A stretch of 64,000 nucleotides of DNA from Daedaleopsis sinensis (GCA_033807695.1 CM066300.1:3410001-3474000); one strand, 5' to 3'. Positions 1-15,079 are shown, numbered from the stretch's first letter. The notes: generated by a model not told the origin, from the letters alone. Numbers and translations are program-made.

Positions 1-77
1 GGAGCGGGAAGGGCATGACGGAGGTCGCGCCGCGCATCAAGCACAAGTTCGAGGTGACGGACGAGCCGAATGCGTGA
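1..77 (+). CDS. 3' end of an upstream gene (partial)
   Basis: An open frame enters from the left edge (codons from base 3) and stops at TGA 75-77. It gives 24 residues ending KHKFEVTDEPNA. The rest of the gene lies outside the window, so no family can be named. The even codon composition and the clean stop, followed by sequence with stops in all frames, suggest a true C-terminal exon. The strand is inferred from this frame only. Confidence 0.4.
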   Translation, partial: SGKGMTEVAPRIKHKFEVTDEPNA

Positions 78-2310
78 ATGGGCGGTACTGGTGCGTCGAC
101 GCGTGCTCGCAGGGCACGGCTTGCGCTGACCTGGTCTGCAGCTTGTATTGTATATGTTACCTCATCGTCGTGTGCACTAGTCCCTCCGTTTTGACCCCAT
201 GCTCTGTCCGGTCTCACAGGTGCGAAGGCTCGCGAGCACGGAACGCAAGAGAATGCGCGGGAGCCACCCGTGGAGAACCCCAACAAGCTATGGACTCCAT
301 TTCATCTGAGCTCGTGATGCACACAGTCTTACGTCTTTCCATGGCTCCCCAGCCATATGCATGCGTCGGCAGGTCTACGTCCACCGCAGTGGACCGCACT
401 GAGGTCATTTTGCGTCCGGCGGTGACGCACGCGTACGTTTAGCGCATTGTCACGCTGGGTACCATTTTTCTAATACGCCGTGCGCACCCACGCCTTGAGC
501 TCACCGTGGACACGGTTGAGCGTCGGCGTCACCGTCGTCGGCGGTGAAGCTTTGAAGCTTAAGCACCCATGTGGTTTGGTCGGGCAGCTGCGCCGCTCCA
601 TGGACGATGTCAGGCGTTGACGCGGACGCGTGGATACACCGCTCGAACGGAGAGGGAGGGGGACGTAATGGGGGAGCGTCAGGTGTGTCGGACCGAGGGA
701 GACAAATACGGGCGTGTTCTGACGACGAAACGGCGAGGGACTGAGATCGACAGGGAGGAGTTGGGAGAGAGGATGGCCTGGTAGGGCTGCCAGGTACGCG
801 CCGCGGAGATATGGACCGAACGGGAACAAGTGGGAACAGGACTGGCCATTGACGGCAAGGTTTGCGACGCTCTGGAGTGCTGAATGGCAATTTTCAGGAC
901 AACGTTCGAGCTCATAACCCCGGCCGCTTCCCTGCCTTACGTCCACATACACACCGGGCGTTTCCGCGTGTGAGTACGCCACAAGGACCGCGAACTGAAT
1001 GGCAACCACCGCTCTCGTCTTCCCCGGCGCTGCGCGACTAGGTTGCCATGCGCTGGCATCGTGTGCGACCGGCGACGGACGGGTGCGATGGCTGGTGCCC
1101 CCTCCCGCAGGCGTGCGCGGCGAGTGAGCTCGGACACGCAGGCTGTGGTTACTGGACCATGAACCTGGACCAACAGTTCGGATATCGATCTCGGTCCGCT
1201 CGATCTGCCGATCTTCTTCGGCCGGAGAGATTCGATGGGCGGCGCTGCAATCTCACGCACGTCCCGCAACCCAATCTGGAAGGCCCGTCGGGCGAGCGCA
1301 CGCCGATCGGCGGACAAAGGGACGGCGCGACTGACAAGATCTGGCAAGCTTACGTCCAGCACGTCTATCCCAGCGCCCCCGCCCGCGTTTTCGGGGTCCA
1401 GTGCGCGATCTCCCCACAATCTGGTCGTCTGCTCGGACCAAGCGCGTACGGCCCCACCGTCCCAGCCCGTCACGACGTGACGCGTACGGGTCCCCGTGGT
1501 GCGCCAAGGACGGTGCTGGCCCGAGCCTGCTCGCCGCCGTGCCCTGGGGTGCGCGCCCCGACAGCGGTCACGCACACGAGAGGCCGGGAGGGGCGGGCCT
1601 GCGCGCCGCCTACTCGCCTCCCCAGCGCGGGCTGTCCGCCACGTACGTCAGATGTGATGCCGTGCAGGAGGGGCAGGTCGCAGGCGGCGATGGGGGGTTC
1701 CTAGCACGCAATGGGGCGCAGCCGTGCACGGTGTCGCCCCCAGCGCGCACAGACCGGGCGATGCGCGAGCGAGTTGGTGTAAATTAATACCGGCGAGCCC
1801 GCGGGGAGGCACCCCGACTGCCATATCCCCTGTGTACTTACGCCCGCCGTCTGGGCCTCCTTCCCCGCCGCGAGGCACTCGGACCCTGTGCGACAGGCTG
1901 CTGCCGCGAAACGCCCTGCGACGCACACGCATGGGCATTGACACGTTCCAGACTGTCTGCACACGACCTGCACTGTCTGAGCATTCTGTCCAAGTACGGA
2001 GAACGGCTTCGGTGTGGTTGTGACCAGTCACGGAGAAGAGGCGCATGGCTGCTGCGTCGGGCGTGTCGATCGTCGGCTGCAGGTCCAGCTAGAAGACACG
2101 AAGGTAGACGGCAGAAGCTTGGAGCTTCCGCCTGCCCGGGTTGCGCGCGACGCCCTGGCGCACAGAACTCTTTCCGAATGGGCCGTTCCCCGTCGAGCTC
2201 GTCCATCTCTCATACGTCCGATGCACGAACGGGTTAACCGCCACTTGTACGTACTCTCCTAGCAGCTCTATCTACAGCGGCTGCGAACACACTTTCCGCC
2301 GAGTGCGACC
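78..2310. other. gene-poor GC-rich region
   Basis: About 2.2 kb with no gene I can support. Several overlapping open frames run through it on both strands (for example 470-1009 minus, 937-1575 minus, 1048-1704 plus). They are rich in Arg, Pro and Ser, have no recognisable motif and overlap heavily, as expected of GC-rich noncoding DNA. The minus frame 937-1575 has the most protein-like stretch, but I see no matching exon neighbours. The right end should hold the 3' UTR of the RIO2 gene. Confidence 0.5.
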
Positions 2311-4969
<2,659 letters not shown>

Positions 4970-5956
4970 ATGGCAAAGTCATCCAAGGCGTTACAAGCAG
5001 CGAATAAGGTGTGAGGGTCTTCCTCGGTATAATCTTTCCAGCATACCTGACGGCTAGTACTACCCAAGGCTACCGCAGCTCAGTTATCCTCCGCGGCGAA
5101 CATCCCGAACAATCTGACTTTGAGAGACCTGGAGTACGTGAAGCCCTCGATAGCCTGCCGAGTAGTCTAACTACATGCACTCCCGAACAGTTTCGGAGTG
5201 CGAGTGGCGAGACCGTCCGACTTGTCACTCGACGACAAAGAGAAGCTCTGGACGATCTACGAGACAAACATGCGTGCTCTGTAGGACGCTTCTAGCCGAT
5301 ATGCCTAGGCTGTCTTTGCTCACGTCTCACGCAGCCTCGAACCATCGTCGATGGGGTGGGACGCGGAAGAGAAGAGGGAGACTCTCTTCGACAGAGACTC
5401 GCGGTTCATTCTCGTCTATCGCCGACAAATCACCGACAATGCGGAATCCACGCTGGTCGCCTTCGCCACGTTCCGGTTCGAGTTTGGGTACGAAGAAGAC
5501 GACACGATCTACTGGTGCGAGCAGCGCTGCTGATCGTTGTGCGCGCCTGACATGTGAGATGACAGCTACGAGATGCAGGTTTCGGACGGCTTCCGCGGAT
5601 GCGGCTTGTGTCGTTTCCTCGTCGAAAGATTGACACTCATCGGAAAGCACTGGAAGATGGAGAAGATCCTTCTGACAGTGCTGAAAGGTATGTCTATGGG
5701 TTATATCTCGTCTATGTCCAGGTGCGATGACTTCTTTGTCCAGAGAACACGTCTGCGCGTCAGGTCTACACGAAATTAGGGTGACTTGTCATCCGGCGTT
5801 GTTCAACCCGAACGATCTAAGGCACTGACTTCCGGTCGTCCCCTTAGGTTTGTCGTAGATCCCGCTTCTCCAGGGTATGGAGGAGAGGAAGGAGAAGGTT
5901 CGGGAGAAGAGGAAGAGGAAGAGGACTATGGGATTCTGTCGCTTTCTCTGCTTTAG
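4970..5956 (+). CDS. NAA40: N-alpha-acetyltransferase 40 (NatD, histone H4/H2A N-terminus)
   Basis: NatD acetylates the N-terminal Ser of histones H4 and H2A. Splicing out introns near 5009-5068, 5136-5190, 5281-5334, 5515-5565, 5688-5743 and 5781-5847 joins a continuous protein. It begins MAKSSKALQAANK and contains LSLDDKEKLWTIYETNMRAL, then SSMGWDAEEKRETLFDR. These match the human NAA40 block with WGW and EKREE. The GNAT core follows: FATFRFEFGYEEDDTIYCYE, then the acetyl-CoA loop VSDGFRGCGLCRFLV, in which the usual GxG pattern reads GCGLC. It ends with an acidic tail (EEEEEEDYGILSL). Every intron has GT-AG ends and keeps the frame, which supports the model. Confidence 0.88.
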
Positions 5957-6130
5957 TCTAAGTGTACGATGTCAGTAGAGAGAACTTGTTCGCGGCACAT
6001 TATTAAATTTACCATATAAGGCTCAACCCCTAACCCTAGCTCTCCCACTTCTCCGGAATCGCCCACAGCCAACGCTGGACCCGAGCCGCCGAAGGGCACC
6101 TCACAACCTCTACCTCATCCACTTTCGCCG

Positions 6131-6603
6131 ATGCCGTCGCCATCATCACTACGAACATTGCAGCGGCGAGCGTGCGCTGCCCGCAACCTGCCTAGCTGTC
6201 GGCGGTACGCGTCCCACGGGCACGGTCCCCATTTCAACGAGCCATCTGGCTACCTCTTCGCCGAGAAGGTATGTTCACTTGCATGTTTCCAATGCGGACG
6301 CACCTCCGAGCTGACGACATGTCCTCGTCTATCTCTATCCGTTGTGCGACCCGACTTAAAGCCACTTCCGGCAGGCGAGAAGCGTAAGAGGGAGTCATGG
6401 GAGACAGTCTGGTATGTTGGGATGTATGGCACGATGGGGTTGGCGGCGGTCCTGCTCTACTACAAGCCCGATACCAGGTGAGTTACACTGTCTAGCATCT
6501 CCCGGGCCTGTTCCGACGCCGTCGATTCTGCAGCATCCAATCGTGGGCCCTGAAGGAAGCCAAGGCTCGCATGGAGGCGCGAGGCGAGAAGCCCGAACTC
6601 TAG
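6131..6603 (+). CDS. NDUFB11: NADH:ubiquinone oxidoreductase ESSS subunit (NDUFB11-like)
   Basis: Accessory membrane-arm subunit of respiratory complex I in the mitochondrial inner membrane. Three exons (6131-6268, 6362-6477, 6534-6603) encode 107 residues. The N-terminus is Arg/Ser-rich, as in a mitochondrial presequence (LRTLQRRACAARNLPSCRRY). Next comes the fungal ESSS block HGPHFNEPSGYLFAEK, then KRESWETVWYVGMYG, and a single membrane helix GTMGLAAVLLYY followed by KPDTS. The C-terminus is KARMEARGEKPEL. The 5' splice of the first intron is clear; its acceptor (AAAG before CCACTT) is pyrimidine-poor, so the first junction is slightly less sure. The family call is firm from the conserved block and size. 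Confidence 0.85.
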
Positions 6604-6824
6604 ACTGCCTTGCACCTACCACACACATTGCGACATATTCATCTGTCCCTTCACCAGCTGTACGATGCTAGACACGGTCATAGTGGATGTTAAGATCCTG
6701 TCATTACTTGCGCTCAAGCACGCGTGCTAAGATGGTCTAAGTCAACTCTCTGTCCCCGTCCTCGCCCCCTGCATTCCACGCAGCAGTTGAAGCTGCGGAC
6801 TCTAAAACCCCACAAAAACTATCC

Positions 6825-7606
6825 TCAGTGGTCGGACTCGCAGTGCTTTTTGTATTGCTCTTCCGTCATGAGTTTGTCGAGCTACAAGACGCGTCAGTTC
6901 TTTCCTTGGCGACGTCCCACGACACGGGGGTGCATACCTCAGAGGGATCCCGGACCTTCATCTTGCAAAGCCACCCTAGAATTGACACTTCGATTTAGTC
7001 CATGACTTCGTCGAGATGAGCGACACCGCTTACCCTTCTCCTCGGGTGACTTGTTGAGAAGACCGGGCTGGTCGTTGAGGGTAGCGTTCACCTCTTCCAC
7101 TGTCCCCGAGACAGGCGCATACTTCGCGATCCTCGCGTCACAACCATGTCTAAAATACAGAGTGCCAAACGGACTCACGATGTCTGAAGCAGCCTTCACA
7201 CTCTCCACCGCGCCGATTTGGTCTTACAGACGTCCGTTCGTCTCCGTGAGGATGACAGCACATGAGATGAGCAGCCGAACTCACCACCCTGGTCGACCTC
7301 CGTGCCCTCCTGGGGCAGCTCCACGTAGACGACATCCCCGAGACTTGACTGGGCGTAGTCGGTGATAGAGATGGTCCCGATTTGGGTCTGGTCGTCGTAC
7401 ACGACCGCCTCGTGGTCCTCCGTGTACTTCTTCGCTGTGGGCGCGTCAGCCCTCGCGCACTGTGCGCGCCGTCACTGAGTGGGCTCACTGATCAGCGTGC
7501 GGACGAACGTCGTCGAGCGGGGCGCGCGCGCAATGGGGGCCGCCCTGCGTGTCGCGCGGAAGCCGGAAGAGCCCGAACGAGAAGCTTGACGGAGTGCAGA
7601 GAACAT
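6825..7606 (-). CDS. GCSH: glycine cleavage system H protein, mitochondrial
   Basis: Carries the lipoyl arm that moves the aminomethyl group between the P, T and L proteins of glycine cleavage in the matrix. Exon 1 encodes a classic presequence ([20 protein letters not shown], rich in Arg and Ser). Then [14 protein letters not shown] and [20 protein letters not shown] lead to the lipoylation site [16 protein letters not shown], with the modified Lys in SVKAA. The end is [20 protein letters not shown] and then [12 protein letters not shown]. Five or so exons on the minus strand join in frame with GT-AG introns. The gene is convergent with NDUFB11. The C-terminal exon at 6825-6880 is short and easy to miss. 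Confidence 0.92.
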
Positions 7607-8008
7607 CGTATGGGACAAAGAGACCGGTCGACCTCAAGGCTATTCTGGAACGACGTGGCAAGAAAGAAAGGATATAGGAGGTGATCAGGAGGTAGACGGG
7701 AGCCCGTTCGAAAACCCTCGGGGCGTCGGACCACCGCTCGCGCCTGGCCCACTTCCCTCTTATGGTGGTTCTGTTACGTATTTTCGCCCTCTTGCTTTCG
7801 ACGCGTTCAGGGTTCCCGGAAAAGCATATGGAATTGCTAGGAATTGCGATAGCATCTATATAGCAGCATGCGTGTGTAAGGTACAATATGAAGAGTGTCG
7901 AGTGTGCGAGCTCGAGATCTCCTTTTGCATGAGTGGTGGAGTGGGATATTACAAGCACAAGCATTAACGATAGGCCTATATATGAAGACGCTAGCAAGAT
8001 CTCTCCGC
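7607..8008. promoter_or_regulatory. GCSH promoter and TUF1 3' region
   Basis: About 400 bp between two minus-strand genes. It should contain the 5' UTR and promoter of GCSH and the 3' UTR of the EF-Tu gene. No gene-like frame fits here and I recognise no specific site. Confidence 0.4.
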
Positions 8009-9196
8009 TCATACAGTCTCGAGGATTTCGGTGATGATACCCGTGCCAATGGTCTTGCCACCCTCACGAAGCGTGAATCTAACGACAAGCATGAGCAATA
8101 GGCTTTCGCTCGCAAGGACAATCTACTCACCGTGAACCGACTTCACCAGCAACATCGTGGTGCAGCGTGCACACCATCTCCACGTTATCGCCAGGCATGA
8201 CCATCTTCTCCTCTGCATCCGCAGTACCTTCAGGCCACGCCAGCCGAGTGCTAATGTCAGCGGTACGGATGAAAAGCTGAGGAGTGTAGTTGGCCATGAA
8301 AGGAGTGTAACGACCGCCCTCGTCCTTCGTCAAGACCTAAGTTGAAGGAAAGAGATCAGTCAAGTTGAACAACATGGATTCTCCGAGAGCAACTCACGTA
8401 GATCTGGGCCCGGAACTTCTTCACGGCCTTCATGGACCCAGGAGCGATGATGACTTGCCCGCGCTTGATCTGCTCACGCTTGATACCGCGAAGCAGAGCA
8501 CCCATGTTGTCACCGGCCTCGCCACGGTCCAACTCCTTGTGGAAGGCCTCTGGTGGGTATGTCATCAGCCAAGGTACGAGAGAAAGCTGTGAGAATTTTA
8601 CTGACCGATACCAGTCAGAACGGACTTGATCTTTGTGCCGAGTCCAAGGATCTCAATCTCATCACCCTTGTTGCAGATGCCACGCTCCACCTGAGAGCGC
8701 TGTGAGTGGTGTAACACGCACGTAGGTTGCCGACTGCACTTACACGACCGGTAGCGACGGTTCCACGTCCCGAGATGGAGAAGACATCCTCGACAGGAAG
8801 GAGGAAAGGCTTGTCAAGGTCACCTATCACAGTATTTAGTACGTAAAATTCGAGCGGTAAATGACTTGCAACCTACGAGGAGGAATCTCAAGCCAATGGT
8901 CGCACGCCTGGATGAGCTCTTGGATCTTGGTCGCACCAATCTCAGGGTTGCGGCCTTCCAAGGCAGCAAGAGCAGAGCCCATGACAATAGGAGTGTTCTC
9001 GCCATCGAAGTTGTACGTGGAAAGAAGGTCACGCATCTCCATGTCCACAAGCTCCAGCATTTCCGGGTCGGCGATCATGTCCACCTTGTTGATGAAGACA
9101 ACAAGCTTCTTGATGCCGACCTGACGGGCAAGCAGCAAGTGCTCACGGGTCTGAGGCATCTGACCATCGGTCGCAGAGACGACGATAATAGCACCA

Positions 9197-9230
<34 letters not shown>

Positions 9231-9886
9231 TGTCTAGGAATAATCAGGGCGTGTGTTATGAACACGTAACGCATGAACTTACAATCCGCGTGTCCGGGAC
9301 AGTCGATGTGGCCGTAGTGACGGGTCTCACTCTCGTACTCGACGTGAGCGGAGTTAATAGTGATACCACGAGCCTTCTCCTCAGGAGCCTTGTCAATTTC
9401 TGCGTAGTCAGTGAATGACGCGCCGCCGTTCTCCGAGAGGACCTTGGTGATGGCTGCGGTCAACGTAGTCTTGCCATGGTCGACGTGCCCTGTGAGGGTT
9501 TGTAGGCATGGAGTGTGCGCACTGGGAATCTAAGTTGTACACACCGATGGTACCAATGTTCAAGTGGGGCTTTGCACGCGAGAACTTCGTGGAAGCAGGC
9601 TCAGCATACCCACGAGCGAAGACTGAGCTATGTGTTAGGACTGCCTAGATATACTGTGAGTTTTCCACGTACTCAGATTGTGCCCAACTGTCCTGCAGAG
9701 CGTGGGGTGGGCTGGAGTAGCTGGGTACCTGACCGAACTCCTCGCACAGCTGTACAGGGACTGGGTTGCTGGTGACACGTTAGTACAGTGATCAAAGAAA
9801 CACAGCAAAGAGGTGTGAAACTTACCGCGCGAGCTGTAGAGGCGGCGGGCAATGACCCTGGTAGCAGGAAGCTGAGCCTTGAACAT
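8009..9886 (-). CDS. TUF1: mitochondrial translation elongation factor Tu
   Basis: GTPase that delivers aminoacyl-tRNA to the mitochondrial ribosome. It starts [20 protein letters not shown], a mitochondrial presequence. All GTPase motifs are present: G1 [13 protein letters not shown], the switch region [14 protein letters not shown]3 DCPGHADY, G4 NKVDM and G5 GSALAAL. Domains 2 and 3 follow ([36 protein letters not shown]) to the end IITEILETV. The length is normal for the family. The gene is interrupted by many short introns, including one right after the presequence. It diverges from PEX14. Confidence 0.95.
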
Positions 9887-10120
9887 GACGGCGACAAGGA
9901 CTGAAGGAGAGATGCAAACAGCGTGCAACCTCACCGAGCGCTCCTACTCCCAAAATTCAGTGGCGCTCGCTTCGGTGCCCCGGCACGGCTTCCTCCGCGC
10001 GCGCCAATTACGCGCCTTCACAGGCGCCAAACAACGTCGGTATCCCGGGCACTTTGGATTCCCCGGTACTTACTTAAGTACATCCATCTCCCTGCCTCAC
10101 CCTCCTCACCTACCTTGGCA
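9887..10120. promoter_or_regulatory. divergent promoter TUF1 / PEX14
   Basis: A 234-bp gap between the start codons of two divergent housekeeping genes. It must carry both promoters. No TATA box is obvious; a pyrimidine-rich run (10087-10112) lies just before the PEX14 start codon. Confidence 0.5.
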
Positions 10121-11244
10121 ATGGCTACGCCGGACAGGCAGGAGCTAGTGCGCAATGCGGTCGCATTTCTGGCAGACCCAAAGGTACGTTCCCTGCTTAA
10201 CCGTTCACGAATAATGACGATGACCGCGTTCCTAGACACAAGCTTCGCCATTGACGCAACGCGTCCAATTTCTGGAGGCGAAGGGTCTTACCGGTCCTGA
10301 GATAGAGGATGCCATGAGGATTGCCGCTGCCAATCAAAGCACACCACGGACCTCAATGCAAGCATATCCTCCGGGTGCGTATGGTCCAGTGTATGGACCT
10401 ATGCCATACTCGCCCGTTCAACCTCCGCCGCAACAATGGGACTGGCGAGATTACTTTGTGGGTGCTCTACCTTAGGCAAATGAGCTTAGGGATACTGACT
10501 CATCCCCCAGATCACCGCAGTCGTCTCTGGGACGGTCGCGTATGGTGCAGTATCGTTGTTCCGTGTACGTTGGGACCCCATACATGTTCCGTGACGTAGC
10601 TGACCTGCGCTGTATAGAAATTTGTGATGCCCCACCTGCGGCCTCCTTCCGCGACGGCATATGAACAAGACAAAGACGCGATGTCTGCTCAGTTTGATGC
10701 AGCCGAAGCGCTTCTGAAAGAGATTCAAGCTGAGACCGCGGCAGTTCGAGTTGCTGTTGAAGAACAGAACGAGAAGGTCACAAAAGTCACACAGGACGTG
10801 GAGGCTGTAGTCAAAGACATGCGCGATGGCGAGACCCGGACTAGGGATGAGATGCGAGAGATTCGGGAGGAGGTCAACAACGTCCGCGAGATGTTGCCCA
10901 AGGTGCGCTCGCCTACTTCAAAGACCATGGTTCTCTTGAGCGAATAGGATTTGCAGATGCTTGACAAGAACAAAGAGAGTCACAATCAGTCGCTCGCTGA
11001 ACTTCAGCAAGAGCTCAAATCATTGAAAGCGCTGCTTCTGAGTAGAGGGCCGGGCATGTCCACTGGGCCTTCGACTCCTATTCTTCCTGGAAAGCCTGCT
11101 ATACCGGCCTGGCAACTCGCGAGCACCCCTCCACCACCGAGTGCGTCCGTACCACCCACTCCGCCACCGGGCATGTTCCCCAGTTCTCCACCCATACTGA
11201 ACGGCAAGGGCAAGGAAGTAGCGGGACCAGGGGACTCTTCTTGA
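10121..11244 (+). CDS. PEX14: peroxin-14, peroxisomal docking protein
   Basis: Membrane component of the peroxisomal import docking complex, binding the PEX5 receptor and PEX13. The start is MATPDRQELVRNAVAFLADP. The conserved N-terminal helical domain continues with RVQFLEAKGLTGPEIEDAM. A Pro/Tyr-rich link leads to WRDYFITAVVSGTVAYGAV, the membrane-associated segment, then a long coiled coil (QAETAAVRVAVEEQNEKV and on). A Pro-rich tail ends with GKGKEVAGPGDSS. Introns lie after DPK, in the membrane segment and in the coiled coil. Domain order and length fit fungal PEX14. Confidence 0.9.
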
Positions 11245-11478
11245 TGTACTCTCTATCTGTAGTCGTATTGTATGCATATCTAATCAACTCGCACACAATG
11301 TATGTGAGTGCCATTGTACTATCATATGTGTGCAAGTATGTCATTGTCGGGAAACGCCCATGCCGGATGCGAGCGGCTCGATGGACCGGCCGGTGCTGCC
11401 ACAGAGGCGCAGTGTCATTGCTTGCTCTACCTCCACCATCGTCTGACGCGTTCACTGCTCTACAACTAAAACCCCACT

Positions 11479-14400
11479 ATGTTCAATCAGTTGCGACATG
11501 CTGTTGAAAGCATAGCGCAGGTCCCGAAGACTTCCCAAGATGCGTCCGTGGAAGAGGGTGCCCCACGTTCATCCGTCGACTCCAGCATTCGCACCTCTCT
11601 CTCCTCTTCCTCGCAGCTTGCCGAGTCCGCTCTCAGCAGCCTCAGGAAGACCTTGGTCGCTCAAAGAACTGCTAGTCCTAGTCCTACCTCTAGCCCCAGC
11701 ACTAGTCAGGCGCATGTAGTGTCACCAATTCCTGCTGCGGAACCGGCGCCAACTCCTGCATTGAAGCCGCGTCTCTCCGGGAGGACCACATTAGAAGATA
11801 GGCTTCGTGCCAAATTCGCTGTTGGGGAGGCATCCGGGAACAGTACTCCTGCTACGTCTACTCGGGCGACTCCTTCCCCTGTACTAGTTGCAGACCATCC
11901 ACTCGCTGCCGTATCTCAAGACCAAGACATCCCAGTCGTGAAGGGTCCCCCGAACCCTCTCTCCCCGACTTCTACTCCTTTACCAGACTCTCCGCTTGTT
12001 TCTCCAATACAAACAGAACCACCAGCCTCCCTCCATGCTGCTTCTGAAAGTCTCTCTACTCCGGAGCAGACGGAGAGTCGCCCCGCGAGTTTCAGTGGAG
12101 ACGAGGCTGCAAGTGACCCTGACCTACCCGAAGAGAAGACAGTAGATGACTTGCCGGAAACAATCTCCAACGTTGATGGGTCTACAGAGAAGCACGAGGC
12201 TGGGCAGGAGATGGAAAACGAAGCAAACAGCGTTCAAGAGGAGAATGCGCTAGATGAGCCGTCTACTGTTGACGCGTCGGAAGAGCCTTCCCTCCCTCAT
12301 GCTTCTCTAGAACCGTCAGAAACCAACGGTACCTCGCCGGTAGAGGATATTCCATCGGATGCTAGCCCTATATCTCACGAGGTTATACAAGAAGTTGCTG
12401 CTCCTGCTACTCTTGAACCTCCAGCTGCACTACCCGATCATCATCAGCATGACACCTCGAGCGACGCCATTTCCACTATAGTTAACGGGAATACAGAACC
12501 GAACCCTTCTAGTACAATCGACAACGGTCCTAGGACCGAGCTAGATGTGCCCCGACCAATCACTCCTATGGGCAAGCTCGTAGATGTGGAGTCCCTCCAG
12601 AAACGGCTGAAGCTTGTAGAGCAACGGTTTGCAGGTACGGGTCGTGGTTTGTTGGTCTAAGCATGCAACTCACCGTTAGTTTAGACGTTTCCACTTCGTT
12701 CAAACGCCTCCAGGCGGAGAAGGTTGCAGCCGACCGTGTCCTGCGCGAACTCACATCCGTCGAAAGCGTCACAGAGGCCGAGGCTCTGCGTGACTTCATC
12801 CAAAACATGAATTTCAAGGCTGAGGTGGGTAGCCCCATACATCTTTAGTCGGCCGCCCTGACAACGAATAGATGGCACAAGATGAAATACGACGTCTCAA
12901 TGGAAAGCTCACCCGTAGGTCACCCTCTCGACTTCGGTCAAGGTGTGCGTATTGAATACATGAGATGTCAGGTCAAGACGAACGTATAGAAGAGCTTCGG
13001 GACATACACCGTCTCGAGTCCAAGTCACAGTCTGATCAGATCGACAAGCTCAAAGCACAGGTCGAAGAGGCTGAGAAACTTCTTCAAGCAGCTCATGGCT
13101 CGACGGCGCATGCGGAGCAAGAATCTGCAAACCGGAAAGCGGAGATCGACCGGTTGCAGGGCGAGCTCGACAAGGCGACAAGCAATGCGAAGGAGGAGGA
13201 GGAGAAGCGAACGAAAGCGATCGCGTTGTTGAAGACAGTCAGGCAGAAGCTAGTCAAGGCGGAAAAAGAAAGGGACGACGCATTGAAGGATGTCAGTGCG
13301 TTGAAGGACGCGGACAAGGCAGAGCGGGAGAAGGAGAAAGCGGAGAGGGCGAAGCTTCACGGGGAAATTGACAGAGTCAATGCAGAACGGGAAACGGCGA
13401 TGCAAGGCTTGAGGGCGCACTACGATAAGGAAGTCATCAGCCTACGAGAAAGGCATGAGAAGGAGCTAGCAGCTCTCCGAGGTCATTATGAACTCGAAGC
13501 GATCACAGCGAAGGTATTGTCCAGCCCTCGATCACTGAATTGTCGCTCATGGACTCGCTATAGACGACACATGTCAAAGAGATCGAAAACAGGAAGGCGC
13601 GCATCTCTGACCTTGAGAGTACTGTGCGCACACTTTCGAGAGAGAAGGATGAGCTCTTCGATCAACTTCAAATGCGTCAAGCAGAACTGGAATCATCCCA
13701 GTCGTCTCTAGAGTCACTCCAGGGTCAAAACACTGAGCTGCAGTATCAACTTCGCGAGGCTACAGACCGGATCGCCCTTATACAAGAAGAGTTCACCGAT
13801 GTCCGACGTGAACACGATATCAAGGTGCAATCACCCGGGCCTTCCACGGAGGATGTTACTCGTTTGCTTGCTGCCGCTGAATCCAAGTACGAGATCCGGC
13901 TCGGCGACTTGCGGAGGAGGCTGGCCGAAGCTGAGCGCGAGCGCGATGAAGGCGAAGCGCACTGGAGCAAAAAGTTGGCCGATAGAACACGCGAAGTGGA
14001 GTCGATGCAGGCCATCATCAACGACTCGCAGAAGACCAAAGAGGTCGAGACGGAGAGCGCACTGGTGCTGCAGAACGAGATCGAGGCTCTCAAGGGCGAG
14101 ATCAGGGCGTACCAGCAGCAAGTTGCGGACTTGCACGCGCAATTGGAGAAGGCTGCTGAGCTAGAGGTATGACCCTTTTATGTGACATCACGTGTCCTGA
14201 CTCTTTACGATCACAAGGCCACTGCGAAGAACCAGCTCGCCGAATTCAGCTCGAAAACAGCTGATATACAGCAGCTCATGGAGGACACGAAAAATCGAGA
14301 GGTTCAGCTCCGCACCCAGAATAAGGTAGGAACATAATCATAATTTTATAGAGAGTGACAGCTGACTAACCGATTGTACTGCAGACTTTGCGTGAGGAGT

Positions 14401-14777
14401 TGCGCAAGATACAGTCCTCTGCGGCATTGCTTGAGAAACAGCGCGGTCCTGGCGTCGGCTACTGGGCTTCCCGAAACGAGAGCACGTCAGAAATCAAGTC
14501 ACCTACGTCGTCTGTCTCGGACCTGGCTTCGCGTGAGGCGAGCTCGAGACCCTCCACTCCGTCTACAGTGAGGTCGGACGAAGAGGTTAACTTCGAGTAC
14601 CTCCGCAACGTCATCCTGCAATTCTTAGAACACAAGGAGATGCGGGTAAGTGAAGCCCGTTTGACTGGAGTATGCTATCAACAACTCATCATCCGGCAGC
14701 CTCACCTTATCCGCATTCTGTCTACAATCCTACGCTTCACTCCCCAAGAGACTCGTAGACTTATCGCAAAGGCGTAA
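11479..14777 (+). CDS. GRIP-domain golgin (Imh1-like coiled-coil tether)
   Basis: Golgi tethering protein recruited to the trans-Golgi by an Arl1-type GTPase, inferred from its GRIP domain. The N-terminus MFNQLRHAVESIAQ resembles other fungal golgins. About 370 Ser/Pro/Glu-rich residues follow, then long heptad-rich coiled coils across 12.7-14.3 kb (for example QDERIEELRDIHRLESKSQS). The C-terminal GRIP domain reads EEVNFEYLRNVILQFLEHKE and continues RPHLIRILSTILRFTPQETR. Its conserved Tyr is in FEYLRN. At least seven exons are needed. The class is secure; the exact ortholog is inferred. Confidence 0.85.
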
Positions 14778-15079
14778 GCTATGCCCCTAGTATATTCTAT
14801 CTCGCACCGGACATTACATACCTCACCTTGATACTTGGATATTCGGAGGCCGAACTTCACATAATGTTATCACTATTCAACGTTTAAGCGTTTACGTTTA
14901 ACCCCAAGCATCGTCATCTATACTATCCGTTCTGTATGTGACGTAGTAGCTAGTAGCTGGTCTTGATGAACGTGAACGCCCGGTCACAAGCTGTGCAGTA
15001 GTCGCTAGAGCGCTTACATTGAACAAGAAGTTGTTCACCAACGACCACGACGTCGCTCCGCTGAGCAGGCAGCCAGGTG
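14778..15079. other. intergenic, golgin terminator and MED5 promoter
   Basis: About 300 bp between two genes on the same strand. A minus-strand frame (14950-15171) crosses it, but that frame reads antisense through the first MED5 exon and has no independent support. Confidence 0.4.

Noticed and set aside
937..1575. 212-residue minus-strand frame
   Set aside because: No family motif and it overlaps several other long frames in GC-rich DNA. Kept only as a weak observation.
6026..6039. Telomere-like CCCCTAACCCTAGC
   Set aside because: Fewer than two full repeat units and genes continue on both sides, so it is not a telomere.
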